Source: G963663775 sp963663775
GTDB lineage: Bacteria > Bacillota > Clostridia > Oscillospirales > Butyricicoccaceae
Direction: 5' to 3'
NCBI GenBank assembly: GCA_963663775.1
Contig: OY760624.1
Span: 1,984,001-2,048,000 of the forward strand
DNA: 64,000 nt
A program made the translations under genes and the position numbers. Of this stretch, positions 1 through 8,115 are shown one piece after another (positions within the stretch are counted from its first letter, which is position 1; each line of letters begins with the position of its first letter). The notes under the pieces are model-generated. The model was not told the origin of the DNA. It ran no database searches and saw only the letters and a program-made list of their open reading frames with translations.

Positions 1-1106
1 GGTACGTTTCTTGTCCATAAACTGATAAACAGGTTCGTTTTCTGGAGAGTTCTGTAAAAGCACACTCATTACCAAAAATAGCGTCCTACGCAGCGCAGCA
101 GATCCACGTTTGGAGATTCTGCGGCTGCGGACATCTACAGTGCCAGACTGGTAAGGGGGTGCATCAATGCCAGCAAAAGCGACTAGTGCCTTCTTAGAGT
201 GAAAACGGCGCACATCACCAATCTCCGCCATGAGTTGCGGACCAAGTGAGGGCCCAACTCCATACATCTGCATCACAACTGGATATTCGGGCAAGGTGGC
301 TGCTAACGATCGCATCTCCATCTGTAAAGCTGCAATGGCAGCAGATGTAGCCCTGAGCTGAGAAACGGCTTGTGCCACTAGCAGCTTTGCGGTATCGGTT
401 TTCGGCATAACACTGACGTGACTGCAGGCGGCTACATAGATTTCAGAGGACTTGTCGTCTCTGAAATAATAGCCGTGTTTTCTACACCACTTCTGGTAGC
501 GCAGTATAAACGCCTTTTCTGAGAGACTGCAAACACATTCACAGTGCCAGAATGCAGAAATAAAGTCCACCCATTTCTCGCTCCCATCCGCTCTAGGTGC
601 GCTGTTAAAGAGCCGATTCGCCCCTGGGAAGCTTTGGTCAAGGAGAGAAATCAGGTTATTACCCAGCATGGTACGCAACTTTGTATACTGCCGATACTGA
701 CGTTGGCATTTCTTCAAAAGGAGTCGCGTATCTTCCTCAGGGAAGTATTGTGGCAGCATGAGCCAACGATCAATCGCATAATTTGCCAGTTTGATGGCAT
801 CTTTCTTATCGGTCTTGGCTCGTCTTAAACTGTTGTTTCCGTAGTCATGCACTAGCATTGCATTGACCACGGTGACATAAATGCCGGTGTCATGGAGAAA
901 TCGCGCTACCGGTGCGTGGTAATTGCCCGTGGCTTCCATTACTACGCGGGTCTCACCGTCTAGGCTTTTAAGCAGCCTTGCCAGCTCGCTCAGTTCACTA
1001 GCAGTGTGACGCACTTCAAAGGGAGAGCGTACTACCTCTCCGAAGGGAAAAGCATGATTGCTATCATGCTTTTCCCTTTGGAAACGTCAATGCCTACAGC
1101 GTTCAT
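1..1106 (-). pseudogene. IS110-family transposase, frameshifted and cut by window edge
   Basis: The reverse strand encodes a DEDD transposase of the IS110 family, which recombines DNA using a bridge RNA. The start at 1106 reads MNAVGIDVSKGKSMIAIM, with the first catalytic Asp in GIDVSKG, then meets a stop at about 1032. From about 1040 down to base 1 a different frame is open without stops. It carries VVMEATGNY, the RRAKTDKKDA motif and the C-terminal transposase_20 region (YGVGPSLGPQLMAEIGDV, then FAGIDAPPYQSGTVDVRSRR). One base is missing or extra at a perfect hairpin at 1043-1078, so the copy looks inactive unless ribosomes shift there. The 3' end lies beyond the window. Family call is secure; inactivity is inference. 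Confidence 0.9.
1043..1078. repeat. Perfect 16-bp inverted repeat at the IS110 frameshift
   Basis: Two 16-base arms (1043-1058 and 1063-1078) are exact reverse complements around the loop TGCT. The hairpin sits inside the transposase coding region exactly where the reading frame is lost. Confidence 0.85.
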
Positions 1107-1392
1107 AATCAGTCCTCCGATATAAGTAATCTGCAACTGGAATCCATCTTTTACTCGTTGCCGATTCAATCTATTGGGTGACACGAACACTCCGGCATAC
1201 CGGTGGCTCAACCTGCTCAAATCGAACGCTACAACAAGAGGATGGCTGACAGTCTTTCGTGCGGGCGTGGAAACCCAAGGGGGTGATGGTCAGCCAGTTA
1301 CTCCTCTCAGTATAGCTTAGGCACGAGATGGAAAGGAGCCCGGCTGGCTGCCGAGCTCCGGTTCCAAATATATTGTAATAGGGGGTGATTAT
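1107..1392 (-). ncRNA. IS110 5' non-coding end, candidate bridge RNA region
   Basis: There is no credible coding region between the transposase start at 1106 and the LysR start at 1393. In IS110-group elements, the non-coding stretch upstream of the transposase is known to be transcribed as a bridge RNA that pairs with donor and target DNA. The part nearest the transposase, roughly 1107-1320 read on the reverse strand, is the expected place. The outer element boundary and the RNA folds were not established. The last bases carry the GGGGGTGATT ribosome site of the LysR gene. Confidence 0.3.
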
Positions 1393-1845
1393 ATGGAACT
1401 TCGTGTCTTGCGATATTTCTTAATGGTTGCCAGAGAAGAAAATATTACAAAAGCAGCCCAGCTTTTACATGTCACCCAACCCACGCTTTCCAGGCAGCTC
1501 ATGCAATTAGAGGAAGAACTGGGCGTTAAGCTATTTCAAAGAAGTAGCCATAGTATCATTCTTACTGAGGATGGTATGCTGCTTAAGCGCTGTGCGCAGG
1601 AGTTGGTTTCTTTGGCTGACAAAGCCGTGCTGGAATTTTCTCAGAAGGATGCAGAATTGACAGGAGAAATATCAATCGGTGGTGGTGAACTGCAAAGTGT
1701 TGATTTTTTCGCTGGTATGCTTGCTGCTTTCCGGAAGAAACACCCTTTCATTCAATATAACCTGTATAGTGAGAATGCGGATAATATCAAAGATCGGATC
1801 GAATCGGGTCTTTTAGATATGTGTCCTGGTCAAGTAAAATTGTAA
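1393..1845 (+). pseudogene. LysR-family regulator, truncated by an IS element
   Basis: This is a LysR-type transcription regulator. Residues 1-60 form the winged helix-turn-helix (MELRVLRYFLMVAREENITK, then AAQLLHVTQPTLSRQLMQLE). The start of the effector-binding domain follows (GEISIGGGEL). Family members are about 290-310 residues; this copy is 150. The last seven or so residues are read from the IS-A end, which begins near 1822. A GGGGGTG ribosome site precedes the ATG. The rest of the gene is not found on the far side of the IS cluster, so DNA was probably deleted too. The regulated target is unknown. Confidence 0.85.
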
Positions 1846-1864
1846 CACAAGAGGCTAAAAGAAA

Positions 1865-2410
1865 TCAGCTAGCAGACCGTATCTCGAATGGTGTCCGATA
1901 TTGCAAATAAGAATGCGGTCTGACGTGGTTATACCAAACATATGCAAAATTTTCTATTGCATTACAAAGCTCGGTAAACGAATGAAAATGATGCAAATAA
2001 ATCAATTCTGATTTCAGTGTATTAAAGTAACGTTCCATGGGTGCATTTTGCCATGGACAACCGGCTCGGCTCATGCTTTGCGTCACGCCGACAGATTCAC
2101 AAAATTCCGTGAATTTATACGAGGTAAATTGACTGCCTTGGTCACTGTGCAGCAGCAATTTCCCTCGGCTCCGCGGCTGTGCTGCCAGCGCTTTTTTCAA
2201 GGTGCAAATCGCCAAATCGCTGGTGATATCTTTATCCGTGATGCTGGCGACTACGCTGCGATCATATAAATCAAGGATGGTGCAGTTATAATACATTCGA
2301 CCATCTGCAAGGGCTACATAGGTGAAATCTGTACACCATTTTTGATTTTTCTGTGTTGCAGAAAAATCCTGCTGCAGCAAATTTTCGAATCTTTTATGTG
2401 GTTTTTGATG
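1865..2410 (-). pseudogene. IS-A orfB, 3' fragment (integrase core)
   Basis: This encodes the C-terminal two thirds of an IS3-family OrfB, the DDE transposase that joins transposon ends to target DNA. It begins HQKPHKRFENLLQQDF and carries the catalytic WCTDFTYV and LHSDQGSQFTS motifs. The final Glu lies in APMERYFNTLKSE, followed by the usual WYNHVRPHSYLQYRTPFE ending. The 5' part lies beyond IS-B at 3955-4316. Joining the halves restores a continuous protein, so the loss is due only to IS-B. Confidence 0.85.
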
Positions 2411-2467
2411 TGACCCCAATAAGTTAGACTTTATAGCGAAGTAGTATTTTTTACTGCTTCGCTATTT

Positions 2468-3297
2468 CTATGCCACTTGGCTGAGTCGATATTCAACAGG
2501 ACTCATCCAAGATAGTTTTTGCTTGATTCTTTGATTATTATAATAATATATGTATTTCTCTATTGCATCCTTCAAATCTTCATAACTATAGTAAACGCAG
2601 CCATAATACATTTCTTGTTTCATCACTCCAAAAAAATTCTCCATTATTGAATTATCATAGCAATTTCCTTTCCGTGACATACTGACATACTTTGATATAT
2701 ACGGTTTGATTTAAGAGTACTACTGTATGCCTTCATTTGGTAAGCCCAGCCTTGATCTGAGTGAAAAGTTCTTCTGTAGATACAATCAGAAGTAATTTCT
2801 ATTGCTTCGTTTAATACATTCATTACGTTTTGTGCCGATGGATGCTTATCAATACCAAAACTAAGTATTTCTGAATTAAACATATCCATAAATGGATCCA
2901 TGTATAGTTTCTGTATTGTCATACGTCCTTTATTATCTACTTCATAATACTTAAATTCAGTGGTGTCAGTTGTTATCTTTTGATGAGGAACACTGGTTCT
3001 AAAGCGACGATGAATTCTGTTTGGAGCAATTCTTCCTACATTGCCTTTATAAGAGCTGTATTTACGACTTTTTCTTGTGAAAGACGTTACTTGAAGCCCA
3101 AGTTTTTGCATGATTCTCTGAACTTTCTTTTTATTGACAAACACTTCTTTTTTTCTAAGTTCTCCATAAATCCTACGATAGCCAAAATCTTTATTCTCTT
3201 TGCGGATTTCCATAATTATATTTTCAAGTTCAGAATCTGGATTTTCTCTATCAAAACGTTTCTGCCAGTACATATATGTAGCTTTTGGGAACCCCAT
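2468..3297 (-). pseudogene. IS-B orfB transposase, frameshifted by an 8-bp duplication
   Basis: This is the IS150-group DDE transposase. The first frame runs GFPKATYMYWQKRF to TTDTTEFKYY (first Asp) and FHSDQGWAYQ (second Asp), then goes out of frame after IYQSMS. The second frame resumes at MSRKGNCYDNSIMENFFGVM, with the catalytic Glu in MENFF, and ends MSPVEYRLSQVA. The break is an exact tandem copy of TGACATAC at 2675-2690; removing one copy restores QSMSRKGNC. It would normally be made as an OrfAB fusion by -1 frameshifting from orfA. Confidence 0.9.
2675..2690. repeat. 8-bp tandem duplication (TGACATAC twice)
   Basis: Two adjacent copies of TGACATAC. The extra copy shifts the IS-B transposase frame by 8 bases. 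Confidence 0.9.
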
Positions 3298-3314
3298 AAA
3301 TGAGAGAATGTCTT

Positions 3315-3896
3315 TCAGTTTGAACTCTCTTCGGAGGCTGTGGATGACTCTTGCAGTTCTCTCAGACGTGCTTCGTCCTCTAAACGCAACCTCCTCAGTT
3401 CTTTTAAATAAGCATTCTCTATTCGTAACTTTAAATTTTCATCTTCTAACTGTTTTACATGTTCAGCTCTTGTATCTACTGTTATGGCTTCTGAAGATGA
3501 CAGTAGATTTTTCTCTTTATCTGTTAATCCCAATGATTTCTTCCGACCTTTCTTCTTAGGTCTCAATGCATCAGGTCCGACAAGCCGAAAATCATTTATC
3601 CACTTTTTAATAAGTGAAGGGTTATTCATTCCTACAGTTAATGCCAACTCCTGATAAGAGACCTCTGTTGATAGATATAACTCTACCACATGAAGTTTAA
3701 AATCGAAAGTATATATATCATTTTTTCTGGAACGAAGTAAGCCCTCGTCTCCAAACTCTTTATAATTCTTTACCCATAGCTCAATTGAAGATTTATGTGC
3801 TATATCAAATTTTTTTGCTAGATATTTGCTACCACCTTCACCTCTGATATAGGCAATAACTACTTTTTTCTTAAATTCATAACTATATTTTGCCAT
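3315..3896 (-). CDS. IS-B orfA (helix-turn-helix protein, IS150 group)
   Basis: A 193-residue OrfA of IS150 type with two helix-turn-helix repeats (MAKYSYEFKKKVVIAYIRGE and FKLHVVELYLSTEVSYQELA). A C-terminal leucine-zipper coiled coil (QLEDENLKLRIENAYLKELR) follows. It binds the IS ends and is fused to OrfB by programmed frameshifting in active family members. It appears complete; the element's defect is in orfB. Confidence 0.88.
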   Translation of the reverse strand: MAKYSYEFKKKVVIAYIRGEGGSKYLAKKFDIAHKSSIELWVKNYKEFGDEGLLRSRKNDIYTFDFKLHVVELYLSTEVSYQELALTVGMNNPSLIKKWINDFRLVGPDALRPKKKGRKKSLGLTDKEKNLLSSSEAITVDTRAEHVKQLEDENLKLRIENAYLKELRRLRLEDEARLRELQESSTASEESSN

Positions 3897-3954
3897 GAAA
3901 ATACCGACCTCCCAATCGTTAGATTTTTAGGTCTAACTTTTGGGGGTCGGTTCA

Positions 3955-4316
3955 TTTCCCAAGTCGGTTTTTCTGAATTTTCTTCGCACAATAGAATACA
4001 GTTTTAACGCTTGATTCATATATTTATGCACAGTTAAAGCACTTAGATGAATACCAATGCGCAATAGAAAAATGCGCATTTGACGATATCCATCTACGCC
4101 ATTATGCTCGTGATAAATCCGTTCTATTTGCTTGAAAGCCTGTTGTTTATGCTGCTGATATGCTTTTTTTCGATTTTTCAGAAAATTGTAGTATGCGTTT
4201 GGACAAATTCCAATCCGGCGTAACAGCCACCGAATGCCGAATATACTATAGTGATTTTGGATAAATCGATAAGCCTCTAATCGATTTCCTTTGCAAAGAA
4301 TGCCGCCGCTTTTTTT
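3955..4316 (-). pseudogene. IS-A orfB, 5' fragment
   Basis: The reverse strand reads NRLEAYRFIQNHYSIFGIRW, a typical HTH_21 region of OrfB (GVDGYRQMRIFLLR), up to KTDLGN. It then enters IS-B and stops at once. It begins in the -1 frame relative to orfA at a run of seven A (plus-strand T run 4310-4316), the expected IS3 frameshift site. It pairs with the 1865-2410 fragment. Confidence 0.8.
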
Positions 4317-4561
4317 AGAAATTCATTTTCCTTTTTTGCTTCTGCCAATTCTCGCTGTAATCGCCGAACTTCCTTCATTCCATCGTATTCTGCTTGGGCT
4401 TCTGGATTTGTTTGGCATTCTTCTGCAAATTCTCGACACCACTTGGAGATGCTCGCTTTCGAAACTCCATATTCCGCTGTGATGCTTTTATATGTGCGTC
4501 CTTGCTCTACATGTAACTGTACAATTCTTCTTCTGAATTCCGGCTCATAATTCTGTGACAT
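4277..4561 (-). CDS. IS-A orfA (IS3-family helix-turn-helix protein)
   Basis: A 94-residue OrfA: MSQNYEPEFRRRIVQLHVEQ, helix-turn-helix GVSKASISKWCREF, then a coiled coil (KEVRRLQRELAEAKKENEFL). It binds terminal repeats and normally forms an OrfAB fusion by -1 slippage on the A7 run near its end. It is complete here, although its orfB is split by IS-B. Confidence 0.88.
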   Translation of the reverse strand: MSQNYEPEFRRRIVQLHVEQGRTYKSITAEYGVSKASISKWCREFAEECQTNPEAQAEYDGMKEVRRLQRELAEAKKENEFLKKAAAFFAKEID

Positions 4562-4621
4562 TTTGTCCCTCTTTTCTTTCGGTTCTTTCAGTATATCTTA
4601 TGAGCCTCTACTGTTACAACT

Positions 4622-5455
4622 TTAGTTTATCACAACAAGGTAATGGAGTGAATATGCTGGACGTTGTTCGTTGAAGAAACGAATATAGTAAAAGATTTCC
4701 TGCGCAGTGTTCCCGTTTGGGGTTACGTGGAGATTTGTGAAGAGCTCTGCTTTGATCCAACCATTGATTGTCTCCATTGCCGCATTATCTGTCGGTGTTC
4801 CGGCTCGGGACATGGAACGGACGATGTTGTACATCGGAAGCAGTTCATTGAACTTCTTAGAAGAGTATACGGATCCTTGATCCGAATGAAGTACCATTTC
4901 ATGCTCTGGATACTGCTTTTTCAACGCAATTAAATCGTTAAGTCCGCTGATATAGGTCATATGGTCTCCGCGTTTGGATGAAAGCGCATGGCTCACAATT
5001 TCATTGTTCCAAAGGTCCATATAGAGCGTAAGTTCGTAGTAGACGCCTTTCACATAGAAGGCTGTCCTATCGCTCACAATGCACTGCAGCGGCCCGTCAA
5101 CCCGAACCTCGCTCATAAGCAAATGGGGGTACGTCCTGTAAGGCTCGCCAGGTTTTTTGTACTTGTAATGCTTCGCTTTGCTCTTGATACCCGCTGTCTT
5201 GCAGCATTTGTGTGCATACGCATCTGACAGACCAAGCCCGGTATCCAGCCGGATCTTGGCATTCAGCCACCTGTAACCGTGAGAAGGATACTGCAAGTGA
5301 TATTCCTGAAACAGATGTACATTGCTTACAAAGTTTATAGTACGGTTTGCCGGAGCGGAAAGCAGCTTCTTCCAGCTGTAAAAGCTGCTCCTCTGCATCT
5401 CCATCGTTTCGCAGAGCCGGTTCACAGGGAAGTCCCCCGACAGATCCAGAATCAC
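4622..5455 (-). pseudogene. IS-C orfB transposase, 3' end cut off by IS-A
   Basis: An IS3-family OrfB of 277 residues: MILDLSGDFPVNRLCETMEM, HTH_21 (SHGYRWLNAKIR), then the DDE core (LQCIVSDRTAFYVKGVYYEL, LHSDQGSVYSSKKF, NAAMETINGWIKAE). The protein should end with a short tail after RPAYSL. Here the last few codons (VVIN stop) come from the IS-A terminus at about 4634. It overlaps orfA by four bases. All catalytic residues remain, so only the extreme C-terminus and the IS end are lost. Confidence 0.85.
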
Positions 5456-5905
5456 TTGGTATTCTTGCTGCCTAAGAGAATATATGCCTTGTCCGTACCA
5501 ACTCCCTTCACTTCGTATCCTTTTTTTAACCTTGCCTGCGCAATTCTGGGCTTGATCAACTCCCCAATGAGGTCTTCTTTGGTCATAGCCTTATAGTCTT
5601 CCAATCCGGATGACGTCGCAGAAGACACAATTGTGCTGCGAGAGTTCCGGGGATTCTGCTTCGGTGGAAGATGATTTACATCTCTGTACATACGCATGTA
5701 ATTTCTCGCCGTTTGCTCGCTTATGTCGTATTCTTCGGCAGCTGCGTAGCGGCTGAGTTCACCATCATAAATTTGACGTCCAATGTTCAGTTTTTCTTCT
5801 TTTGTGTATTTCATGGTAAGTCTCCTGTTCACTCTGGGAGCATGCTTGTCCAACGGTGAAATCCTTTTGGCGCTTCGCCGTGTCCAATTTGAGCTTACCA
5901 CTTCA
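4635..5905 (-). mobile_element. IS-C: IS3-family element truncated at its 3' end
   Basis: It contains orfA (5452-5814) and orfB. The outer end is estimated near 5905, where the reverse strand starts TGAAGTGGTAAGCTCAAATT upstream of orfA. The other end is missing because IS-A abuts it at 4634. The exact boundary is not proved because the partner repeat is gone. Confidence 0.6.
5452..5814 (-). CDS. IS-C orfA
   Basis: A 120-residue OrfA with an N-terminal helix-turn-helix: MKYTKEEKLNIGRQIYDGEL, then AAEEYDISEQTARNYMRMYR. The ATG at 5814 follows a GGAGAC ribosome site. In the IS3 family this protein recognises the element ends and partners orfB. It overlaps orfB by four bases. Confidence 0.82.
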   Translation of the reverse strand: MKYTKEEKLNIGRQIYDGELSRYAAAEEYDISEQTARNYMRMYRDVNHLPPKQNPRNSRSTIVSSATSSGLEDYKAMTKEDLIGELIKPRIAQARLKKGYEVKGVGTDKAYILLGSKNTK

Positions 5906-5927
5906 GGGGAGGGGTCACAGCGCAGGG

Positions 5928-6137
5928 ATGGCAAAAACGAAAGGTGATTTGAGGGGCGGCAATATATCCGATAGGGCAAAGTTGGGCATAGGGAAGCTGA
6001 AACCCAAGACTGACGGGAAAAACCACGGGAGCGGGCAGCCTATTTTGACAGATGGGGAGGAAAACCGGAGAAATCCAGACCGCCTTGCAAAAGACCCAGC
6101 TTGGAGCATGACATGGGACAGGAGGGAAACCACTTGA
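5928..6137 (+). CDS. Small basic hypothetical protein (prophage remnant)
   Basis: A 69-residue open frame starting MAKTKGDLRGGNISDR, rich in Lys, Gly and Asp, ending TWDRRETT. No family is recognised and the ribosome site is weak. It lies between IS-C and the phage-type regulator at 6134 and overlaps it by four bases. It may be a fragment of a phage gene cut by the IS insertion. Confidence 0.3.
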   Translation: MAKTKGDLRGGNISDRAKLGIGKLKPKTDGKNHGSGQPILTDGEENRRNPDRLAKDPAWSMTWDRRETT

Positions 6138-6505
6138 CACGGGAGCGACTGAAACAATATGAAGACTTGGCGGCAGAGCTGAAAGAAGCAGAGACACGCC
6201 TGCACAGGCAGACACAGCATGCTGAGCAAGATTTGGCGGTCAACGGGTACAGCCTGTTTGGGGACATCTTCGACGTGGAACGTCATGTGCTGGAAGTGGA
6301 GCAGATGCGGGAGCGGGTGCGGTGCGAGCGTGTTGCCATTGAGCGATATATCGACAGCATTGCGGAGAGCATTGCCAGACGTGCGATGCGCCTGCGGTAT
6401 CTGGATGGAATGAGCTGGGCAGATGTGGAAATCCGCATGCGGTATGCCGGAGAGAGCGGATCGAGGGTGCTGTGTGAACGGGTGATGCAAAAGCAGGACG
6501 GATAA
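6134..6505 (+). CDS. Phage transcription regulator, ArpU/DUF1492-like
   Basis: A 123-residue protein. It begins with a coiled-coil segment (RERLKQYEDLAAELKEAETR) and ends with a sigma-like helical region (RRAMRLRYLDGMSWADVEIR). This matches the small late-gene regulators (ArpU, DUF1492, RinA-like) that precede terminase genes in clostridial phages. The TTG at 6134 is chosen because CAGGAGGG lies eight bases upstream. No terminase follows, so it is a leftover of an older prophage. Confidence 0.6.
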   Translation: MTRERLKQYEDLAAELKEAETRLHRQTQHAEQDLAVNGYSLFGDIFDVERHVLEVEQMRERVRCERVAIERYIDSIAESIARRAMRLRYLDGMSWADVEIRMRYAGESGSRVLCERVMQKQDG

Positions 6506-6641
6506 AACTGACTTTGCAGTTTGGCGCAGGTCGGCGTTGCTGTACCCATGGGTGTAAAAATAGAGTGGAAAACGGGCATTGTTTTACAAATGTAAAGCAA
6601 GTGGGGTTTAGATTTACAAATACGGAAAGGCAGGCAGAAAT

Positions 6642-7229
6642 ATGGAAAAGATTGCATATGTGTGGGTGAGCACCAAGGAACAGAATGAGGTGCGACAAGT
6701 GGAGGCATTGAAAAAGTATGATTATTGATAAATGGTATATTGAGAAAGCAAGTGGAAAAAACATGGAGCGTCTGCAATTACAGGCAATGTTAGAGTATGC
6801 ACGGGAAGGAGATATAATCTATATCCATGATTTGTCAAGAATTGCAAGTTCGACGAAGGACTTGTTGACACTGGTTGAACGGTTACAGCAGAATGGGATT
6901 GAGTTGGTTAGTGGAAAGGATGCAATTGACACATCTACACCAATCGGGAAATTTTTTTTGACTGTGACGGCTGCCTTAAATCAATTGGAATGTGAAAATA
7001 TGAAAGAGCGCCAACGAGAGGGTATTGAAGAAGCAAAGAAAAAGGAAAATACAAAGGGCGAAAACCCAAACGCTTGGGCGCAAATCGGGAAGAGGCGGCA
7101 CAGATTTATGAGGACTGTATTTGGCGGCAGAAGACAAAGACGGAAATTGCAAAAGAGCACAATATGTCCCGTCCGACGCTTGACGGATTGCTGAAAGAAT
7201 ATGAAAAGGAGCTGGCACACAAAGCATGA
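6642..7229 (+). pseudogene. Small serine recombinase, two frameshifts
   Basis: This was a resolvase/invertase of about 195 residues. The first frame gives MEKIAYVWVSTKEQNEVRQV and stops after KKYDY. An extra T near 6720 shifts to IDKWYIEKASGKNMERLQ and IIYIHDLSRIASSTKDLL. Near 7050 a third frame is needed for YKGRKPKRLGANREEAAQ and the C-terminal helix-turn-helix EIAKEHNMSRPTLDGLLKEY. The catalytic Ser is kept, but the conserved Arg of the YxRVST motif is Trp, so even a repaired protein would be suspect. Confidence 0.85.
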
Positions 7230-7232
7230 AAA

Positions 7233-7261
7233 AAAGCCATCGGATGCCCTCCGATGGCTTT
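7233..7261. terminator. Intrinsic terminator
   Basis: A 12-bp perfect stem (AAAGCCATCGGA paired with TCCGATGGCTTT) with loop TGCCC. T-rich and A-rich flanks could stop transcripts from both the recombinase remnant and the convergent gene at 7276. Confidence 0.8.
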
Positions 7262-7275
7262 TGTGATGTACAGAT

Positions 7276-7629
7276 TTAATTGGTGGGCTTCAAGGGGATT
7301 TTTACGACACAGGCAACATCGTCTGCCCAACCCAAAAGCGTGTTGACACCGTCACGTGTGATGGTGTGGTCTTCTTTGAGTTCGGCAAGGTCTTCTTGGA
7401 GCACAGCAACATCTTGCTTAAGTTCCGTAACATCGGTTTTGAGCACAGCAACATCTTGCTTAAGTTCCGTAACATCAGTTTTGAGCACAGCAACATCTTG
7501 CTTAAGTTCCATAACATCAGTTTTGAGCACAGCAAGGTCGGTTTCGATTGTATCAAGTCTTTTATTGATTGGTGCGAGCTTGTCATCTAGCATTGCGCCG
7601 ATGGCAGAGAGCAGCATTTTTTCGTCCAT
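7276..7629 (-). CDS. Coiled-coil repeat protein
   Basis: A 117-residue protein starting MDEKMLLSAIGAMLDDKLAP at 7629, chosen because AAGGTGGTG precedes that ATG. The centre is three copies of a 14-residue unit (DVAVLKTDVTELKQ), a clean heptad pattern for a coiled coil, flanked by partial copies. The C-terminus reads LGWADDVACVVKIPL. No enzyme motif is seen. It is the last of three reverse genes with the two small membrane proteins upstream. Function unknown. Confidence 0.65.
   Translation of the reverse strand: MDEKMLLSAIGAMLDDKLAPINKRLDTIETDLAVLKTDVMELKQDVAVLKTDVTELKQDVAVLKTDVTELKQDVAVLQEDLAELKEDHTITRDGVNTLLGWADDVACVVKIPLKPTN
7399..7524. repeat. Three 42-bp tandem repeats
   Basis: Units at 7399-7440, 7441-7482 and 7483-7524 begin GAGCACAGCAACATCTTGCT and differ by only a few bases. 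Partial units lie on both sides. They encode the 14-residue coiled-coil repeat on the reverse strand, so copy number can change without breaking the frame. Confidence 0.9.
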
Positions 7630-7716
7630 GGGATTCACCACCTTTTTCGTTAGTATAGCAGAAGCCGTGCGATGGTGCAAGGGAATCAAACGAAAAGGAC
7701 GGGGTATCGAGTCGTA

Positions 7717-7935
7717 TCATTCCCCGCCGCCGTCTCCGCCATCGCAGCCACAATCTCCTCCATCATCGCAGCCATCGCCAAAATCAAAAGAATCGAAAAA
7801 ACTAGGATGGTCTGTATCAGCATCTAAATCTGAACTGAAAAAACCATCGTCTACATGGTGAGTTCTATGGCTCTCTAGGGCAAACACAAAAATGATTGCC
7901 AAAGTCGCCAAAAGTATCATGAGTCCCAGATACAT
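7717..7935 (-). CDS. Small membrane protein with Asp/Gly/Cys-rich tail
   Basis: A 72-residue protein: an N-terminal transmembrane helix (MYLGLMILLATLAIIFVFAL), a linker with FFSSDLDADTDHPSFF, and an acidic Gly-rich tail with three Cys (GDGCDDGGDCGCDGG). An AGAGGA ribosome site precedes the ATG. It shares the FFSS(D/N)LD segment with the next upstream gene, suggesting duplication. Function unknown; a single-pass inner-membrane protein is likely. Confidence 0.55.
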   Translation of the reverse strand: MYLGLMILLATLAIIFVFALESHRTHHVDDGFFSSDLDADTDHPSFFDSFDFGDGCDDGGDCGCDGGDGGGE

Positions 7936-7953
7936 AAAAAAATCCTCTTTCTG

Positions 7954-8115
7954 TTAGGTTTCGTCAACGTCATAATCACCGCCATGATAGGGTGCATAAT
8001 CGCCTGTATCCAGATTGGAACTGAAAAAATAATTGGTTGATGTTCGGTTCGCATCTTTTTGCAAGACAACAAGTATCAGGATGACTAAAACAGCAAGGGA
8101 TATTATGGTCGTCAT
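7954..8115 (-). CDS. Small membrane protein, paralogue of the 7717 gene
   Basis: A 53-residue protein: one transmembrane helix (MTTIISLAVLVILILVVLQK), then NYFFSSNLDTGDYAPYHGGD and an acidic end. The ribosome site AAAGGTGG precedes the ATG at 8115. Shape and the FFSS(N/D)LD motif match the neighbouring protein at 7717-7935. Only 18 bases separate the two genes, so they are likely co-transcribed. Function unknown. Confidence 0.55.
   Translation of the reverse strand: MTTIISLAVLVILILVVLQKDANRTSTNYFFSSNLDTGDYAPYHGGDYDVDET

Larger units (their letters stand above)
2411..3954 (-). mobile_element. IS-B: IS150-group IS3-family element inside IS-A
   Basis: The left end is TGACCCCAATAAGTTAGAC at 2411. 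The right end, read in reverse from 3954, is TGAACCGACCCCCAAAAGTT. The GACCCC...AGTTAGAC part is shared with two mismatches over 18 bases. It contains orfA (3315-3896) and orfB (2468-3297 with a frameshift). It interrupts IS-A orfB between the residues LG and HQ. No clear target duplication is seen. Confidence 0.8.
1822..4634 (-). mobile_element. IS-A: IS3-family element, interrupted by IS-B
   Basis: The termini match as imperfect inverted repeats. The left end starts TGTCCTGGTCAAGTAAAATT at 1822, and the right end, read in reverse from 4634, starts TGTGATAAACTAAAGTTGTA. Both continue with TTGTAACA and AGAGGCT. Inside are an orfA (4277-4561) and an orfB split by IS-B. The left flank is the LysR gene and the right flank is IS-C, with no target duplication visible, so the element probably mediated an adjacent deletion. 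Confidence 0.75.

Noticed and set aside
544..828. Forward open frame of 94 codons
   Set aside because: Antisense to the IS110 transposase, which is open through the same region with clear motifs.
7399..7524. CRISPR array
   Set aside because: Units are contiguous 42-bp tandem repeats within a coding frame, without spacers.
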